NCBI GenBank assembly: GCA_032164245.1
Contig: JAVMKO010000003.1
Coordinates: forward strand, 132,873,924-132,937,923
Direction of reading: 5' to 3'
Length of the DNA: 64,000 bases
DNA from: Sternotherus odoratus
Taxonomy: Eukaryota; Chordata; Testudines; Kinosternidae
Shown: positions 12,014 to 23,553 of the stretch, one piece after another
How positions within the stretch are numbered: position 1 is the stretch's first letter
How the letters are laid out: each line of letters begins with the position of its first letter
Translations under genes and position numbers: made by a program
The notes under the pieces: model-generated
Seen by the model: only the letters and a program-made list of their open reading frames with translations
The model's database searches: none
What the model was told of the DNA's origin: nothing

Positions 12014-12318
12014 GAAGAGGGCAGCATTATCTCCTGCAAATGTAAACAAACTTGTTTGCCTTAGTGATTGACTGAACAAGGAGGAGGACTGAGTGGACTT
12101 GTAGGCTCTCAAGTTTTACATTGTTTTGTTTTTGTCCACTTTTTGATTTCAGTTGCAACACAGAATACAGCATATATGAAAATGTGGAAAAACATCCAAA
12201 ATATTTAATACATTTCAATTGGTATTCTATTGTTTAACAATGCAATTAAAACTGTGATTAATCGCAATTAATATTTTGAGTTAATCGCATGAGTTAACTG
12301 CACTTAATTGACAGCCCT

Positions 12319-14458
12319 AAAGGAAATATGTAAATCAAAAAAGTGATGAAGTAATAGTAAGCTGACAAGCCCTGGCCTGATCAGCTAAAACTTTGACAAC
12401 AACTGACAAGGAGTAATAGTCCAATTAGTGGGGTGCCTCTGGGCAGCTTTACCTTGCATCATGGGCACATCTAACACAAGATCTTAGTGCACTTGGCAAC
12501 ATTACTGGGGTAATATTCATATAAGGATGAACAGTTTCTCCAGTGTACTAGTCATCTGCAGGCTCCTCTTTGTCATTCAGCATGGATGTCTTTCTGTTTC
12601 ACCATTTAGTTTCTGTCAAAAGTATATTTATTGTGGCAATGTACAGTATAATCTGCTTCTTTGCTTCTGTCTGAGCTCCCTTCTCCCAGTACTTCAGGAT
12701 ATTAATGGAATACAGGATTCTGTGTTACACATGTGCCTTCTTAAAGATCCCCATTTAAGACTGTGGTGCCCTTGGGCTACTTGTGGTGTTTAATAACTTT
12801 CTACACTAGTAGTTCTCTCTTCATCATAACACTAGCTCTTTTTTACCTTGGTATATAAAGATCTTAAGTGTTCTCCTTGACCAGTGGCCCAAGGATTATA
12901 CAGTGGCACCAGCAAGAGAAAATATAAAAGCTACACCTTTTAAACTATTAGAGAGAAACATCAGAAACAGTTACCTGAGTAAATTGTATTGAGGCACTTC
13001 TTCCCTCCCGCAAGAAGGCCCTACTAGTTAAAATGCTAATCTGGTTTAGCGGGGAAGTGAAGACCGCTATAAAAAATTAAAATAAATACACAAGAAAGAG
13101 AAAGTGGATAGTAATGAATGTAAATCAGAAGTTCAGAATTGTAGAAAATGAGTAAAAGTATCAAGGAGACATAAGGAGAAATCTATGACCAGCAGAGTTA
13201 AGGACAAAAAAAAAAAAGGTTTCTAAGTTTAAATAGTATAGGTGCAGTTTAGGAATCCATTTTTGAAAGTTTGGCCCCAGCCTTCCAAAGGCACATATTC
13301 TCCTAGTATTGCTGCCTGGGCAATGCCTCCTTTCCTTTTCTCTTAACACAGTCGAGCCTCATAGGAGCTGATAACAGAGCTGACAATGTGGTATATGCTT
13401 GTGAATTTTGTGTTTGTGTGAACGAGAGACAGAACACCAGGGAGGCCAGGAAAACAATTGTTTAGTAGAGCTGGCCTTTAACCACAGGCTGAGTAAAACT
13501 ATATTGTAAACTTCAAGAATAATAAAAGGGGAAAGGTAGAGCTGGGAAATTGCTTACTAGAGAGGTTCCTTAATGAAGGAATACTGTACAGACGTACCCC
13601 TTTTATAGGATCTGATGCTATCATAATAGAAAAAAAACCTCTTTATGCAATTTCTAACCAAAGTTTTGAAACTGTTCCCTGTCTAGAATTCCTAAACAAA
13701 ATGAAAATCCTCTGAAGACCTGGGGGGAAAGTACATTCTCTATCTTTGATATATTTTACCCTATCTTTACATGTTGACCTTGTTTATATTTTCAGAAACT
13801 GGATATAGAGTTCTTGAGTTGGTCAATAAACTAATCCAGCCATCAATAAAACACACCTTCTTGTTTATTAATACATGATTAAAAATGTATATGATAAAAA
13901 GATATTGACTGCAGCAGAGTTTGGATGACAAGAACAATTATGGTTTTCAAGCCTAATCACTCCATGAGCTGTTTAACCCAATGAAAGTCAATAGTCTATT
14001 TATGAACAACTATGTTTTTTATTTTAAGTACAGTATTTGAATTTTATTAGGATTCTCATTCATACTTCATTTACTATTGTAACTTCTACAAATCTCCAGA
14101 ATGAAACAGTCAACTGATAAAACTTTCATTACATTTCTGCTTCATACCTATTGTGTGACAAAGCTGTATATATGTGCAAACAGTATTTGCTTTCATTATA
14201 GCTCTCTAGCTGCAATTAAACTAAGGTGATAATTGAGTATTTTCCATTTAGGCTTAATTGTATTTCATTCACGTGTAGGGCTTGATTTTTATCTTATTTA
14301 AAACTGTGTAAATTAGTGGAGTTACACCAGTGTAAAACTAGCATGAGATTAGAATGAGGGCCTGTTTTTTTCTGATTAAGTGAATTTCAGCTTTTTTACT
14401 CTTTACCATTGTCTCGTTATATTTTCTCTTCCAGTAATAGTTCATAAAAAGCAAACCA
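12319..14458. other. Intergenic, no gene recognised
   Basis: AT-rich sequence with scattered homopolymers (A12 near 13,206). A partial foldback-type unit (TTAGTGGAGTTACACCAGTG) lies near 14,315. I recognise no exon. Confidence 0.5.
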
Positions 14459-15216
14459 TCCTATATAATAAAAGGCTAGGGGATGTTTGTCCAAAGCCGT
14501 CATGCGCAGTAGAGACGGCCCGGACACACAGCATGCTGGGAGGTGTAGTTCCGCGGCACACAATGGCCGCCGCATGTGCGTCACCGCGAGGTGTGGATGA
14601 GGGTTTTAGGGTGGGGGGAGCTGCAGGGTCTCATTGCAGGATCCCATTGCGTGGGGCCAGGGTCCGGATGAGGGGTGGGGGGGCAGGGTTTCATTGAGGG
14701 GGGGGAGAGTTGGGGGCAGGGTCCCGGGCAGTATGTCGCAGGGACTTGGGGTGTCAGCAAATGGGGGGGAGTGAATGCTGCTAGGGGGATGGGAGGGAGC
14801 GGGCTGGGCTGTCGGGCGCATGACGAGGGGTTGAGGGGTTGTTGGAGTGGGGGAGGGGGAGAGAGCTGAGCGAGTGGGGGGGCCGTGGGAGGGGGGAGAG
14901 AGCTGAGCAAGTGGGGGGCCGTTGGAGGGGGGAGGGGAAGATTGCTGAGCGAGTGGGGGGCCCTTGGAGGGGGAAAAGGGTGAGAGAGCTGAGTGAGTGG
15001 GGGGGCCGTTGGAGAGGAGGAAGGGGGGAGAGAGCTGAGCGAGTGGGGGGGCCGTTGGAGGGGGAGAGAGCTGAGCGAGTGGGGGGGGCCGTTGGAGGGG
15101 GGAGAGAGCTGAGCAAGTGAGGGGGCCATTGGAGGGGGGAGGGGGGAGAGAGCTGAGTGAGCGGGGGGGGGGGCGAGCCATTACCGTTGGCCCATGTACA
15201 CGGGCTTTTACACTAG
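14459..15216 (+). mobile_element. Non-autonomous Helitron
   Basis: All the terminal hallmarks of a Helitron are present. The left end is TCCTATATAATAAAAGGCTA, starting with TC and preceded by A (14,458). The right end is TTTTACACTAG, a CTAG end followed by T (15,217), so the copy sits between A and T as Helitrons do. Ten bases before the end comes the required hairpin: GCCC-ATGTACAC-GGGC at 15,190-15,205. There is no terminal inverted repeat and no target duplication. The left terminus resembles the Helitron family best known from vespertilionid bats. No Rep/helicase coding exists in 758 bp, so it needs a partner in trans. The interior is a G-rich minisatellite. Confidence 0.88.
14838..15175 (+). 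repeat. Minisatellite inside the Helitron
   Basis: Roughly nine copies of a unit of about 35-37 bp, core GAGAGAGCTGAGCGAGTGGG followed by a G run and CCGTTGGAG. Units vary mainly in the G-run length. The array reads open in several frames on both strands, which produces false proline-rich and glycine-rich frames. Confidence 0.92.
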
Positions 15217-15600
15217 TTCTGTAATAATTTGAAAATCTGACATGAAAATGTGGCTAGAGGTTTTTAAAAAACTCAAAGAAGCAAATCTCTACATTTTATT
15301 CCTCATTTACAAACAAATCTGAGCCAAAATATAGTTTATTTGTTTAAATCTAACCCAGGTCAGTCATGGCCAAAAGTAGTAAAAATTTGAAGTTTGTTCT
15401 TCAGCCTTCGTGAAACAAGGAAACTCTAAGAGACCATAGTGATGGGCGGCAGAGAAATTAGATCCATCTACTTCCTTGTGGACAGGTGCCCATATCACAA
15501 AAGATTCCATCATGCTTTGTGACAGAGGGGCCAAGCAAGGGATTTGGTAAGGAACCTGTTCTAGCCCTTTCAGGGTTGAGGGTTTAAGTGTAGGGTTGTC

Positions 15601-15622
15601 GGGGGGGGGGGGGGGGGGGGGG
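15601..15622 (+). repeat. Poly(G), 22 nt
   Basis: The longest uninterrupted G run in the window. Confidence 0.95.
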
Positions 15623-15942
15623 TAAAGGGGGGACACTTGCACTGCTGCTGCCTAGTTGTTTCCTGTTCTGTAGCTAGAAACAAGACTCACAGACTGCTCA
15701 AAAAAGATGCAGAGTTAATTTTTTTTTTAATAAAAAAACATCACCACAAACTACTACTTATTTGACAGGGGAAAATGGGGGTGGGTGGGGGATATATAAC
15801 CAGATACAGAGAAAGAGTCATGTCCTGTTCCCTGAAGTTGCTACATTTTATTTTACACTACATTACAAAATAAAATACATACTTTTTTTTTTTAAATGGC
15901 TGCTTTCTAGGGGCTTGATTCAACTCCCATTAGAAATAGGAA

Positions 15943-16200
15943 GGATGGTCTACTAGATAAGACACGGTACTTGGACTGAAGAGACCTAAGATCAGTTCTT
16001 GGCTTAGCTACAGCTACATCGCTTCTCGGCTTTATAGCCCAGATCAAGTGTAACCTTGAGCAAGTCAGTTAATCTACTCTGTGCCTTAATTCACCATATG
16101 TAAAGTAGGGATAGTGCTGCTCTTCCTCCCAGAAGTGGTGTTAGGATTGTGAGGCCTTTAGGAAGCATATACAAACATAGAAATACCTGGATAGCTAAGA
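15943..16200 (+). mobile_element. MIR-like tRNA-derived SINE with internal insertion
   Basis: The head GGTCTACTAGATAAG followed by ACTTGGACTGAAGAGACCT and AGATCAGTTCTTGGCTTAG follows the tRNA-like part of these SINEs (a B-box-like region, decayed). The core continues with AACCTTGAGCAAGTCAGTTA, CTCTGTGCCTTAATTCACC and TATGTAAAGTAGGG. Between 'cagct' and 'gtgtaacctt', where the family is normally continuous, there is an extra segment of about 32 bp that matches U2 snRNA (next entry). Confidence 0.75.
16018..16052 (+). pseudogene. U2 snRNA 5'-end fragment inside a SINE
   Basis: The 35 nt begin ATCGCTTCTCGGC and end AGATCAAGTGTA. Vertebrate U2 snRNA begins AUCGCUUCUCGGC and has AGAUCAAGUGUA at nt 24-35; by my alignment 30 of 35 positions agree with no gap. 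The mismatches cluster in the middle. It starts exactly at U2 nucleotide 1. The final GTGTA is shared by U2 and by the SINE, so the 3' junction has about 4-5 nt of microhomology. It is far too short to be a functional U2 gene and has no snRNA promoter. Chimaeric snRNA-derived SINEs (SINEU) are known in crocodilians, but there the snRNA is at the 5' head, not internal. Confidence 0.75.
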
Positions 16201-16957
16201 ATAACATCAATAGGAGTCTTTCCCTTGACTTCCACAGGGATTGGATTGGATCCAAGCCACATGGAATAGCCTCTCTAGTGAATGCATAATCATGTTATCT
16301 CCATCTCTGTCTTAACTTAGAGGCTTGGATTCTGAAAATATTTATCAGGCATGGTGCTTACTACCATGAGTAGTCTTGTGGAAATAAGCATTTGCAGGAT
16401 CAGGCTTTTGAACTGTAAGATCATCATGTCAAAAATCTTTTTTTTATTGCTACTGTACAATGCCATGAACATCAAGCAATAATAATGACTAGCACTTACA
16501 TAGATATGCCTTCCACCTATTTATGGTGTCTTCTTAATTCACTTCTTGGGTAATTTGGTAAACACCTAAGTAACAAACCATTTGTTTTAAAAACTCTCAT
16601 CCTTTATTGTGCTCAAATTGTTTTATTTTAGGCAATGTAATAATGGGATAATTTGATCACTGGTGATAGTTGCCATTTATGAGGAAGAATGAAATTAGGA
16701 ATGAACTGAAAGAGGAAAACAATCAAGGTAGTCACATGTTCCTAAATTTTATTCTGAAATTGTTATTGACATTATAAGCACTATTTTGCTACGCACTCTG
16801 GTATCATCTGAGAGTTGATCCAACAAAACCGAAATCAATCAGCCTTTCCATTGACTTAAATTAGAATTCAGGTCTTCAGTCAATGAGGTCTGTGGGATGT
16901 GGAGGCTTGGAGGGGCTGAGGGGGGGGGGGGGGATTATTCCACATCTTCCTAGTGCA
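16201..16957. other. Intergenic, ends in poly(G)
   Basis: No gene recognised. A run of 13 G occupies 16,921-16,933. Confidence 0.5.
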
Positions 16958-17065
16958 GAGTTCTCACACCATCCATAGAAGCATCTGATTCCAGCTCCTG
17001 ACAGAGACAGGACATGGACTACATGGCCATTGGTCTAATCCGGTATGGCAATTCCTATGTTCATG
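16958..17065 (+). mobile_element. CR1 3' tail
   Basis: GACATGGACTACATGGCCATTGG, TCTAATCCGGTATGGC and AATTCCTATGTTCATG match, with mismatches, the same tail block seen at 6,225-6,297. Confidence 0.75.
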
Positions 17066-18510
17066 AGCAAAGATATAAGAACTGACTCTGTCAACCAAGA
17101 GGAAGGCAGGCTGAAAAATAGGATAACCTGACAGAAGGGAAACTGCACACAGGTCTTTGCTGTAGTCACTGTTTGGATGTTCATGCTTCTTTCTGGAGCT
17201 CAGAGAGTGTTTATCCAACCTATTTTCTGTACAAACATTGAATTGCTACCATTAAGGATCATCCCTCTTTGATTGTGTGAGACAGCAAAAATACATCATT
17301 GGCTCAGAAACACACATTTGGAAAGGAATAGTCCATACTAGATCAAAGGATTCTAAAAATCTCAACACTGAAAAGTAGAAATAGTATGAAGAGACTAATT
17401 TTTCCTCTACTTATACTAGTATTGACACCAGTATGAGAGGAGAATGGATTCCAAATCAGCAACAATGGAAGAAATAAAATATGCAGCCAAAAACACAGAA
17501 AGAAAAATAATTCCCTGAAATAAAAAAATAAATCAGTGCACCTTAACACTAACAGGAATCTATTGCCAAAAAAGAACATTACCAAACAGAAGTTAAAACT
17601 ATATAGATGTTAAATTGAGTAAAATGTACTCAAAGCGTAAATAAATTGAAATCCTGGGACAGCAATCACTTATTTAAAAATATTATTATTTGAGTTGAGA
17701 CCTTGCACTTGTGTGCTTATCTTCAAGCTCACTTTGATGAGGACATTGCTCATAAGACACTTTGTTCCAGTCTGTGACCTGATTCGCTCACATCTTTAAA
17801 AATATTAGTACATTTAAGGAAGTCGGTACATTTGAGTCTAATAAATTATGTACATTGTAGATCTTTAGTCTTTCCGCTCAATGAACCAGAGTTTTAATTC
17901 ATTTTAGGTTTCAGTATTTTGTTGGGACTCTGCCTCTGGTTTAAATCTAGTCTCTAGCATTTAATCGGACATCCCAGAAGTATTGATATTGAAGAAAATA
18001 TGGAACAGTTCTAAAAAAATTACTCTTCAGCCACAGATAACAATTATTAAACCCATTGAAATAAGATAGTCTGGGAATTTTTATGGAGATTTTGGAAGGT
18101 AATATATATTTTAATTAATCTTGACTTCATTAATTGTCAAACTACTTCATCATCAAGTTCTACATACGTTCCCAGTGATCCTTTATCTTCACCTTCACAG
18201 TCTCATGCCATCCAAACAGAAGAAGGACTGCACTGTGATGTTGCCGAACGTCTCTGTCCTATATACTCTAGGCCCTAGGGTACAAATTTGTGTGTCTCCT
18301 TCAATGTGTGAGCTGGCTGCTGTTGTGTTGGTCTCTGTTCTACAGCTTATATCACACACAACTTTCAATATCAGTTGTGTTTATCTGGTATATTTCCTTG
18401 GAAGGTTCCAGAGAACTAGACCACCAATAATTACAGCTGAGAAGTAGATCAGTTTTGTTGTTCCCATTACTATGAAAATGTGTGAACTGAGATGCAGATT
18501 CAGTAAAAGG
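17066..18510. other. Intergenic, no feature recognised
   Basis: AT-rich. The open frames (17,343 minus and 18,121 plus) are low-complexity or have no motif I recognise. Confidence 0.5.
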
Positions 18511-18606
18511 CAGATTTTCAAAGGTACAAATGGCAGTTAAGCATCTAGCGCCTCTGACGGTAAGTGGTTAGACTTCTAACTGCCATTTGTGCCTTTGAAA
18601 ATATTC
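18511..18606. mobile_element. Foldback MITE, 'TTTTCAAAGG' type
   Basis: A near-perfect palindrome. The left arm CAGATTTTCAAAGG plus TACAAATGGCAGTTA is mirrored by TCTAACTGCCATTTGT plus GCCTTTGAAAAT on the right, with a short centre. It is typical of a short reptilian MITE (the 'Chompy' type may apply; the name is from memory). Confidence 0.75.
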
Positions 18607-18608
18607 CC

Positions 18609-18902
18609 TAAGGGTACATTTATACTACCCGCCCTTCCGTCGGGTAGTGTTCGGTATATCGGGGATTGATTCTATAGCGTCTGGTCAGGACACGATAAAT
18701 CAATCCTCGAACGTGCGCCCGTCGACTCTGGAACTCCAGCTCCGTAAGAGGAGTAAGCGGAGTTGACAAGGGAACCACCACAGTTGACTCACCACCGTGG
18801 GGACGGCCAGGTAAGTCAAACTAAGATACTTCGACTTCAGCTACGTGAATAGCATAGCTGAAGTTGTATATCTTAGTTTGAGCCCCAGTGTAGACCTAGC
18901 TA
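18609..18902 (+). mobile_element. PIF/Harbinger-like MITE, family A
   Basis: Begins TAAGGGTACATTTATACTA and ends CAGTGTAGACCTAGCTA; the ends are inverted. It contains GGGGATTGATTCTATAGCG and the core ACTTCAGCTACGTGAATAG. The copy at 45,656-45,953 is the same family in the other orientation: it shares ACTTCAGCTATGTGAATAA and has a clean TAA duplication. A strong GT donor-like word (CAG/GTAAGTC) at about 18,810 is part of the element, not an exon end. Confidence 0.8.
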
Positions 18903-19135
18903 CCCCATCTCATAGAGGTGAATTACCTACATTGCGGGAGAATACCTCCCATTAATGTAGGTAATGCCTACTCTGAAGTGCTGCCGCTTTGCTGTAGCAT
19001 TTCAAGTGTATACAAGCCTTCAGGAGGCTTTAGTATACCAATGAATGAACCCTGGCCATCACTTTAGTGTCTACACTATAGTGCTACTGCAGCAGCGGTG
19101 TCTCTGCAGCATTTCTAGTGTAGACATAGCCTATG
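18903..19135 (+). mobile_element. Second MITE-like unit abutting the first
   Basis: The sequence runs on into another unit ending CTAGTGTAGACATAGCCTA, with an internal inverted pair: AATTACCTACATTG against ATTAATGTAGGTAAT. Confidence 0.6.
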
Positions 19136-19592
19136 GTGTACCTGATCAGTAGACAAAGACATAGCCCTGGAAGCAGTATTTCTCTATCTAACATCTTTCA
19201 TGAGCACTAAACTAAAGGCCAAATTTGAGTGAATTTTCATGTGCCTAGCAAAAGGCTCAGGCCTGGCACAGATTCTACCAAATTTCAAGTCTTTTTTCCA
19301 ATGCATTTTAAAGAAAAAGGCTCACTTTTTAATAGGGGCAAAACGATGCCTCATTCTCAGAAATGGTGGGACAATTTTGGCTGAAATTTTCCAAAATATT
19401 CAGCCTGAGGCAGACACCCAGCCCGGAAAATTTCAGCATAAACAGTTAACTTTTGGCAAAGTTCTAAGGCAGTGAAGTCAGGGTCTGACTTGGGAATGGA
19501 AGAGCTGGGGAACTTTAATAATAAGTGGTGTTCTCATCGCTATCTCAACTGCCCCTATAGAACTTCTCCTCTGAGGGTCTCGGATTGTTTTT

Positions 19593-19741
19593 TCAAGCAC
19601 TGATTAGTAAAGCCACACCCAGAAGTGCCATGGTGGGCAGGTGTTATTAGCTCATTTTACAAACAGGGATACAACCAGAAAGGGAGTTAGTGTGAGAACT
19701 GGGGACAGAATCCACCTGACCTAATTCTAAGTCCCTTATGG
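19593..19741 (-). mobile_element. MIR-like SINE, reverse orientation
   Basis: TTAGCTCATTTTACAAACAGG, GGGAGTTAGTGTGAGAACTG and ACAGAATCCACCTGACCTAA are the complement of the MIR core and tRNA-like region. Confidence 0.55.
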
Positions 19742-19924
19742 TGTAGGAGCAGGTTTTCACTCAGTAGACTGTAACCTATTTTTTTACTCCTGGGTACCTG
19801 GCTCCCTCTGGCCTGCCAATTTATTGTGCTGCTCTGCCCCACAAGGGCATAGAAATTAGACACAATGTCCTTTTTTTCATGTCCTAGCTCTGCTCTTGAG
19901 AATGATGTGATTCAAACTATTGTT

Positions 19925-19940
19925 GGGGGGGGGGGGGGGG
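19925..19940 (+). repeat. Poly(G), 16 nt
   Basis: Pure G run. Confidence 0.95.
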
Positions 19941-22852
19941 AGTGGGCATCTGAAAAATAAACTCATGCAGGACAGCTGCCTTCACTTCAGTTTGTGGCTC
20001 CTATGGGTATGTCTGTACAGTATGAAAAAAAAAGAATTTGCAGCCTGAACTGAAGTGGCCTAATACACAGCCATGGTAGGGTCTGATGCCTGGGGACGCC
20101 TGAGATGAACTCTGGGATTCTGTGGCGACAGAACGTGCTGCCTGTGTGACTAGTTAAATCAGGGCCCTTGACTTCATCCGTGTTTCAAAACCTCTTGCTA
20201 GGTGCATTTCATGTGAGCTCAGACATTGCAGGGGCCAGGCCCTGAAACTGCATAAAAGTTCATGCCAGTGACTGCCTTAGAAAAGTGAGAAAAATAGTGA
20301 AGTGCTAAAGGGAACTGATGAGATCGCAGGGACCAGCTGGGACTGCATTGTAAAAATAGTCCCAGCAGCCACAAAGTCCTTAGCTTAAAATCGCAGCCAT
20401 CTTCAACAGGCCTGGGGTTTTCTAACCAAACTGCTGGCTCCTTTTTTCTTATCAAAACAGCACAGCACCCATGTTAACAACCCCCAGTCAATCAAATGCA
20501 GGGCTAGCTGGAGCTAGCCAGCTCTGGTCTCTCCCTTGCTGTCACGTGTGTGCTGCACTTCTGTGGCAGATGGATTTATGATCTCAAAGCAGGGTGCCCC
20601 CCCATAACTTTCAAAAGCACTATTAGGGCGGGGCCAGAGATTTCCGACCCGAAAGACAGAGCTCGTCCGAATTGCCCCGCGATGTGGGTATCGGTGCTTT
20701 TGTTCCCTGTAGTCCATTGTTGAATCAAACCTCTTCTTCCATCACGTAAAGACTTAAATCCACAGATAGAAGAAGCACTTGGCATTTGTGTGCGTCTCTC
20801 TCCCCTCTTCCCTTTGGATGTGTTTGGATCTGGCAAGCTCGCCTACAAAACACATTTTTTAAAGCTCCCCTTTATATACAGATAAACGCGGGGAGGGAAA
20901 TCCAGCCAATGTTTGTGATCGTAGCGAATTTAAACCAGCTTTCTTCCCGGGTCGTGTCTGATCAGAGGTGATTCTGACGAGTGTTTCTGTAGGATCAGTC
21001 TGTCCTATTAAATATAAACTTGTGTTGCTATGTGGGGGGAATGATTTTAAAATAAGACCTTTAATTATTACCTGCCGGGGCAGTTACTATTTAACCCCAG
21101 AGTTATACACTCCAGTGTCCGCCTGCATGTAGCTATTTCGGATGCAGGCTGGAATTAACAACCAGCCAAAAAAAAAAAGCGAGATGAAAATAAATAAGTG
21201 AGCAGGAGTTAAGATTTCAGATCACTGGCCCCTAGTTTTACCTTGCGTGGGTAACTCTCTCTCTCACACACACACACTTCCCACCCTTCACCAGATTTTA
21301 TCAGTCTTGACCCTCTGTGAAATCCTGGTGGCGCGATTACCACGCCAGTATTTATCAGTCAATCCTTCCATCCACCCTTCTTTCCTTCCTGATGCTGCTT
21401 CTACCTTTTGCACATTGCTGAATTCCTCCAGTCCCCCCACCACCCTGGATCCAATCGTCTCTAGGTACTATGGCTCCTGCAAGGTGTCCGGCTCCAGGAA
21501 GGCTGGGCGAAGCACGAAGCCTCTCAAGCGGCAGCCGCCTCTGCCCTCGCTGCACAGCGGTCCCCGGCACATAAATCTCGGGCTTTCAGTTCGCTTCCTT
21601 ACTGTGCAAAGGGGGAAGGTTTCAAATGTGGGGCGTCCCAGTTAAACGCTTGGCTCGGATCAGAACTTAAAACTTGGACGCTGAGCAACTTTTGCCTCAC
21701 AGTGCACAAGCTGCTGCACACTCCCTGAAAGACAGCAACAGGGACCTCACCAAGCCCGGTCCTCCTACACTCAAAATCGTTCATGATCTGACTGTAATTT
21801 TTAAAATCCCTCTTCAGGTGAAGGATCTCTCTGATTTCTCGTCTAAATGCACAAAAGCACGACTCCAAAACTCTGCTTCATTAGCATGGCCAGTGTGTGT
21901 GAAATAGCCATATATTCCCAACCTGTGCGCAGACAAAGACTCCCCCATTTTGGTAATTATCCTCACCAATCTGGTAATTTATGCAAGATGTTTATATTTA
22001 TACAACATGCCCATTTTCGAAGGAGTCTGCTTCTTCATCGGGTCAATGTGTTAATTAAAAGTTGGTCCAGATTGGTCACTTCGCAGTCCCAGATGTGCTT
22101 AACAGCATGCAATTAACACACCAGGAAAATCTTTTTGAAGATACCAGAATGTAAAAACTCAGTAGAAAGCCCTTAGCTTCTTCACATGAAATAGCAATGG
22201 CACCCCTCCCCCCCAAAGTCATTAGATATATAATTAAATATGGAGGATTTTTGAAGAGCGCCCTGCACAATCATCCAAAAATATTAAATAGCAATTTGAT
22301 TTTTTTCCTCTAGCACTACAGGTGCTAGCTCTGTTTTCCCTTCATTTCCCACCCCATGTATATTAAACAGAGAGAGAACATGGCTCCATTGTTGATGTTG
22401 ACCTGAGACTTGCTCCACGGTGCAAAATTGCAAAGTGAATCTCTCTCTAAAATGGCCAGCTTGGCTTTGATAATTACCTCGTGGTCTAAACTTCTCTACA
22501 AGCCATTTAAAAATAAAAATAAAAAAGAAGAGTTTGCCCTGGGTATTCACATTCCTGCGTGCAGGTGCTTCGAGCCAGGCTCCCAGGAACTTCAATGGCA
22601 GATTAGCCTGAGTAAAGACTGCAGGATCGGGCCCTATCTTTCTACACTCACCCTGGTCTACTAGGCCTTTCACAGCAACTTGCCTGCCTGCCATTTCTTG
22701 CCTTTAACTTCGCCTGCCCGTATCAATATACAGGCCTCAGTGCAGCAGTTTGCCTCTCCTGAAATCCCCTCGCCCATGTCCCCCCTGTATAATGCTGCGT
22801 CTTTCTTAGGCTCTGACCCTCGGTTCGCTACAGTGTATTCCCCACGTATGCA

Positions 22853-22865
22853 GGGGGGGGGGGGG
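22853..22865 (+). repeat. Poly(G), 13 nt
   Basis: Pure G run. Confidence 0.9.
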
Positions 22866-22979
22866 TGTTGTATTTCACACCCTGGGCAATGATTGATCAG
22901 GGTGTCACGGCCACCAAAAATCACATCTTTAAATGGTTCATTTCTTACAAGTGGCGGGATCTTTTTTCAACGTGTTCCT

Positions 22980-23245
22980 TCCCTGGGAATGTTTCTCCCC
23001 TAGGCAAGAACAACGGCGCCTCGTGTTCTTCTGTTTCAGTCAAATGTTGCAGCCCGGGTTACCGCTGGACAATAACCCCACCCCTGCCCCCAGGACACTG
23101 TCCCTGCAGACTGGGCGCGGGTGGGTACACGCGATGGCAAAAATCCTTCGGCCCCAGCCCCAGCCAGACGCGCGGGGCAGACCGCATGGTCCTTGCAAGC
23201 GGACTGGAATTGTAGCTCTCAGACTGAAGCCGCAGAAGGGGCCAT
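22980..23245. promoter_or_regulatory. Small CpG-rich patch
   Basis: Contains GGCGCGGGTGGG, CACGCGATGG and CAGACGCGCGGGGC. It is too short to judge as an island without counting. Confidence 0.45.
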
Positions 23246-23553
23246 GATTTAAACCCAGCCCCGTTCTCGTTGTTACCAAGAGTACAGATTTCCCCCCCCC
23301 CCTCTTTTGTAGGATACAGAAGGTGAATAATGAAATCCTTTTGCTAATAGTTTATGAGCCATGAGATTGGAAATGGATATGGAGAGACCAGCGCGCCAGG
23401 CTAAAATCACTTGAGAGAGTCGCGGAGCCTGGTAGAAGAAACCCTTTAATATCCCCAGCGCAGAGCAAAGGGAAACAAGGGGCTGCTAATGTCGGGGGTT
23501 GTGTGTGTTTCTCTCTGCCTCTTCCTCTATCCCCACGACTGGCTAACAGCGGG

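Larger units (their letters stand above)
10312..12318 (-). mobile_element. hAT-type DNA transposon, foldback structure, split by a CR1
   Basis: The termini are inverted: TTAGAACTGTCAAGCAATTA on the left and TAATTGACAGCCCTAA on the right, each followed inward by ATTAATCG repeats. The left part (10,560-11,312) carries the 3' end of a hAT transposase on the minus strand. The right part carries an inverted, more decayed copy of the same 3' end: ACATGCTAGA-type wording near 11,390, and GCAAATGTAAACAAACTTG at about 12,035 mirrors the same words near 10,670. Without the 562-bp CR1 at 11,452-12,013 the element would be about 1.4 kb. I did not find a clean 8-bp target duplication. Confidence 0.8.

Noticed and set aside
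14838..15175. CRISPR-like array of repeats
   Set aside because: The units are contiguous with no unique spacers, so this is a minisatellite; the genome is also eukaryotic.
14581..15181. Long overlapping frames on both strands, up to 191 residues
   Set aside because: They arise from the G-rich minisatellite inside the Helitron. They are open in several phases at once and give only proline-rich or glycine-rich low-complexity peptides.
15943..16017. A tRNA gene
   Set aside because: The tRNA-like head is decayed (B box not intact), cannot form a cloverleaf I can draw, and continues directly into SINE core sequence.
16018..16052. Functional U2 snRNA gene
   Set aside because: Only the first 35 nt are present, with mismatches, inside a SINE and without snRNA promoter elements.
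18800..18820. CAG/GTAAGT donor as an exon end
   Set aside because: It lies inside the Harbinger-like MITE and is part of the repeat sequence.
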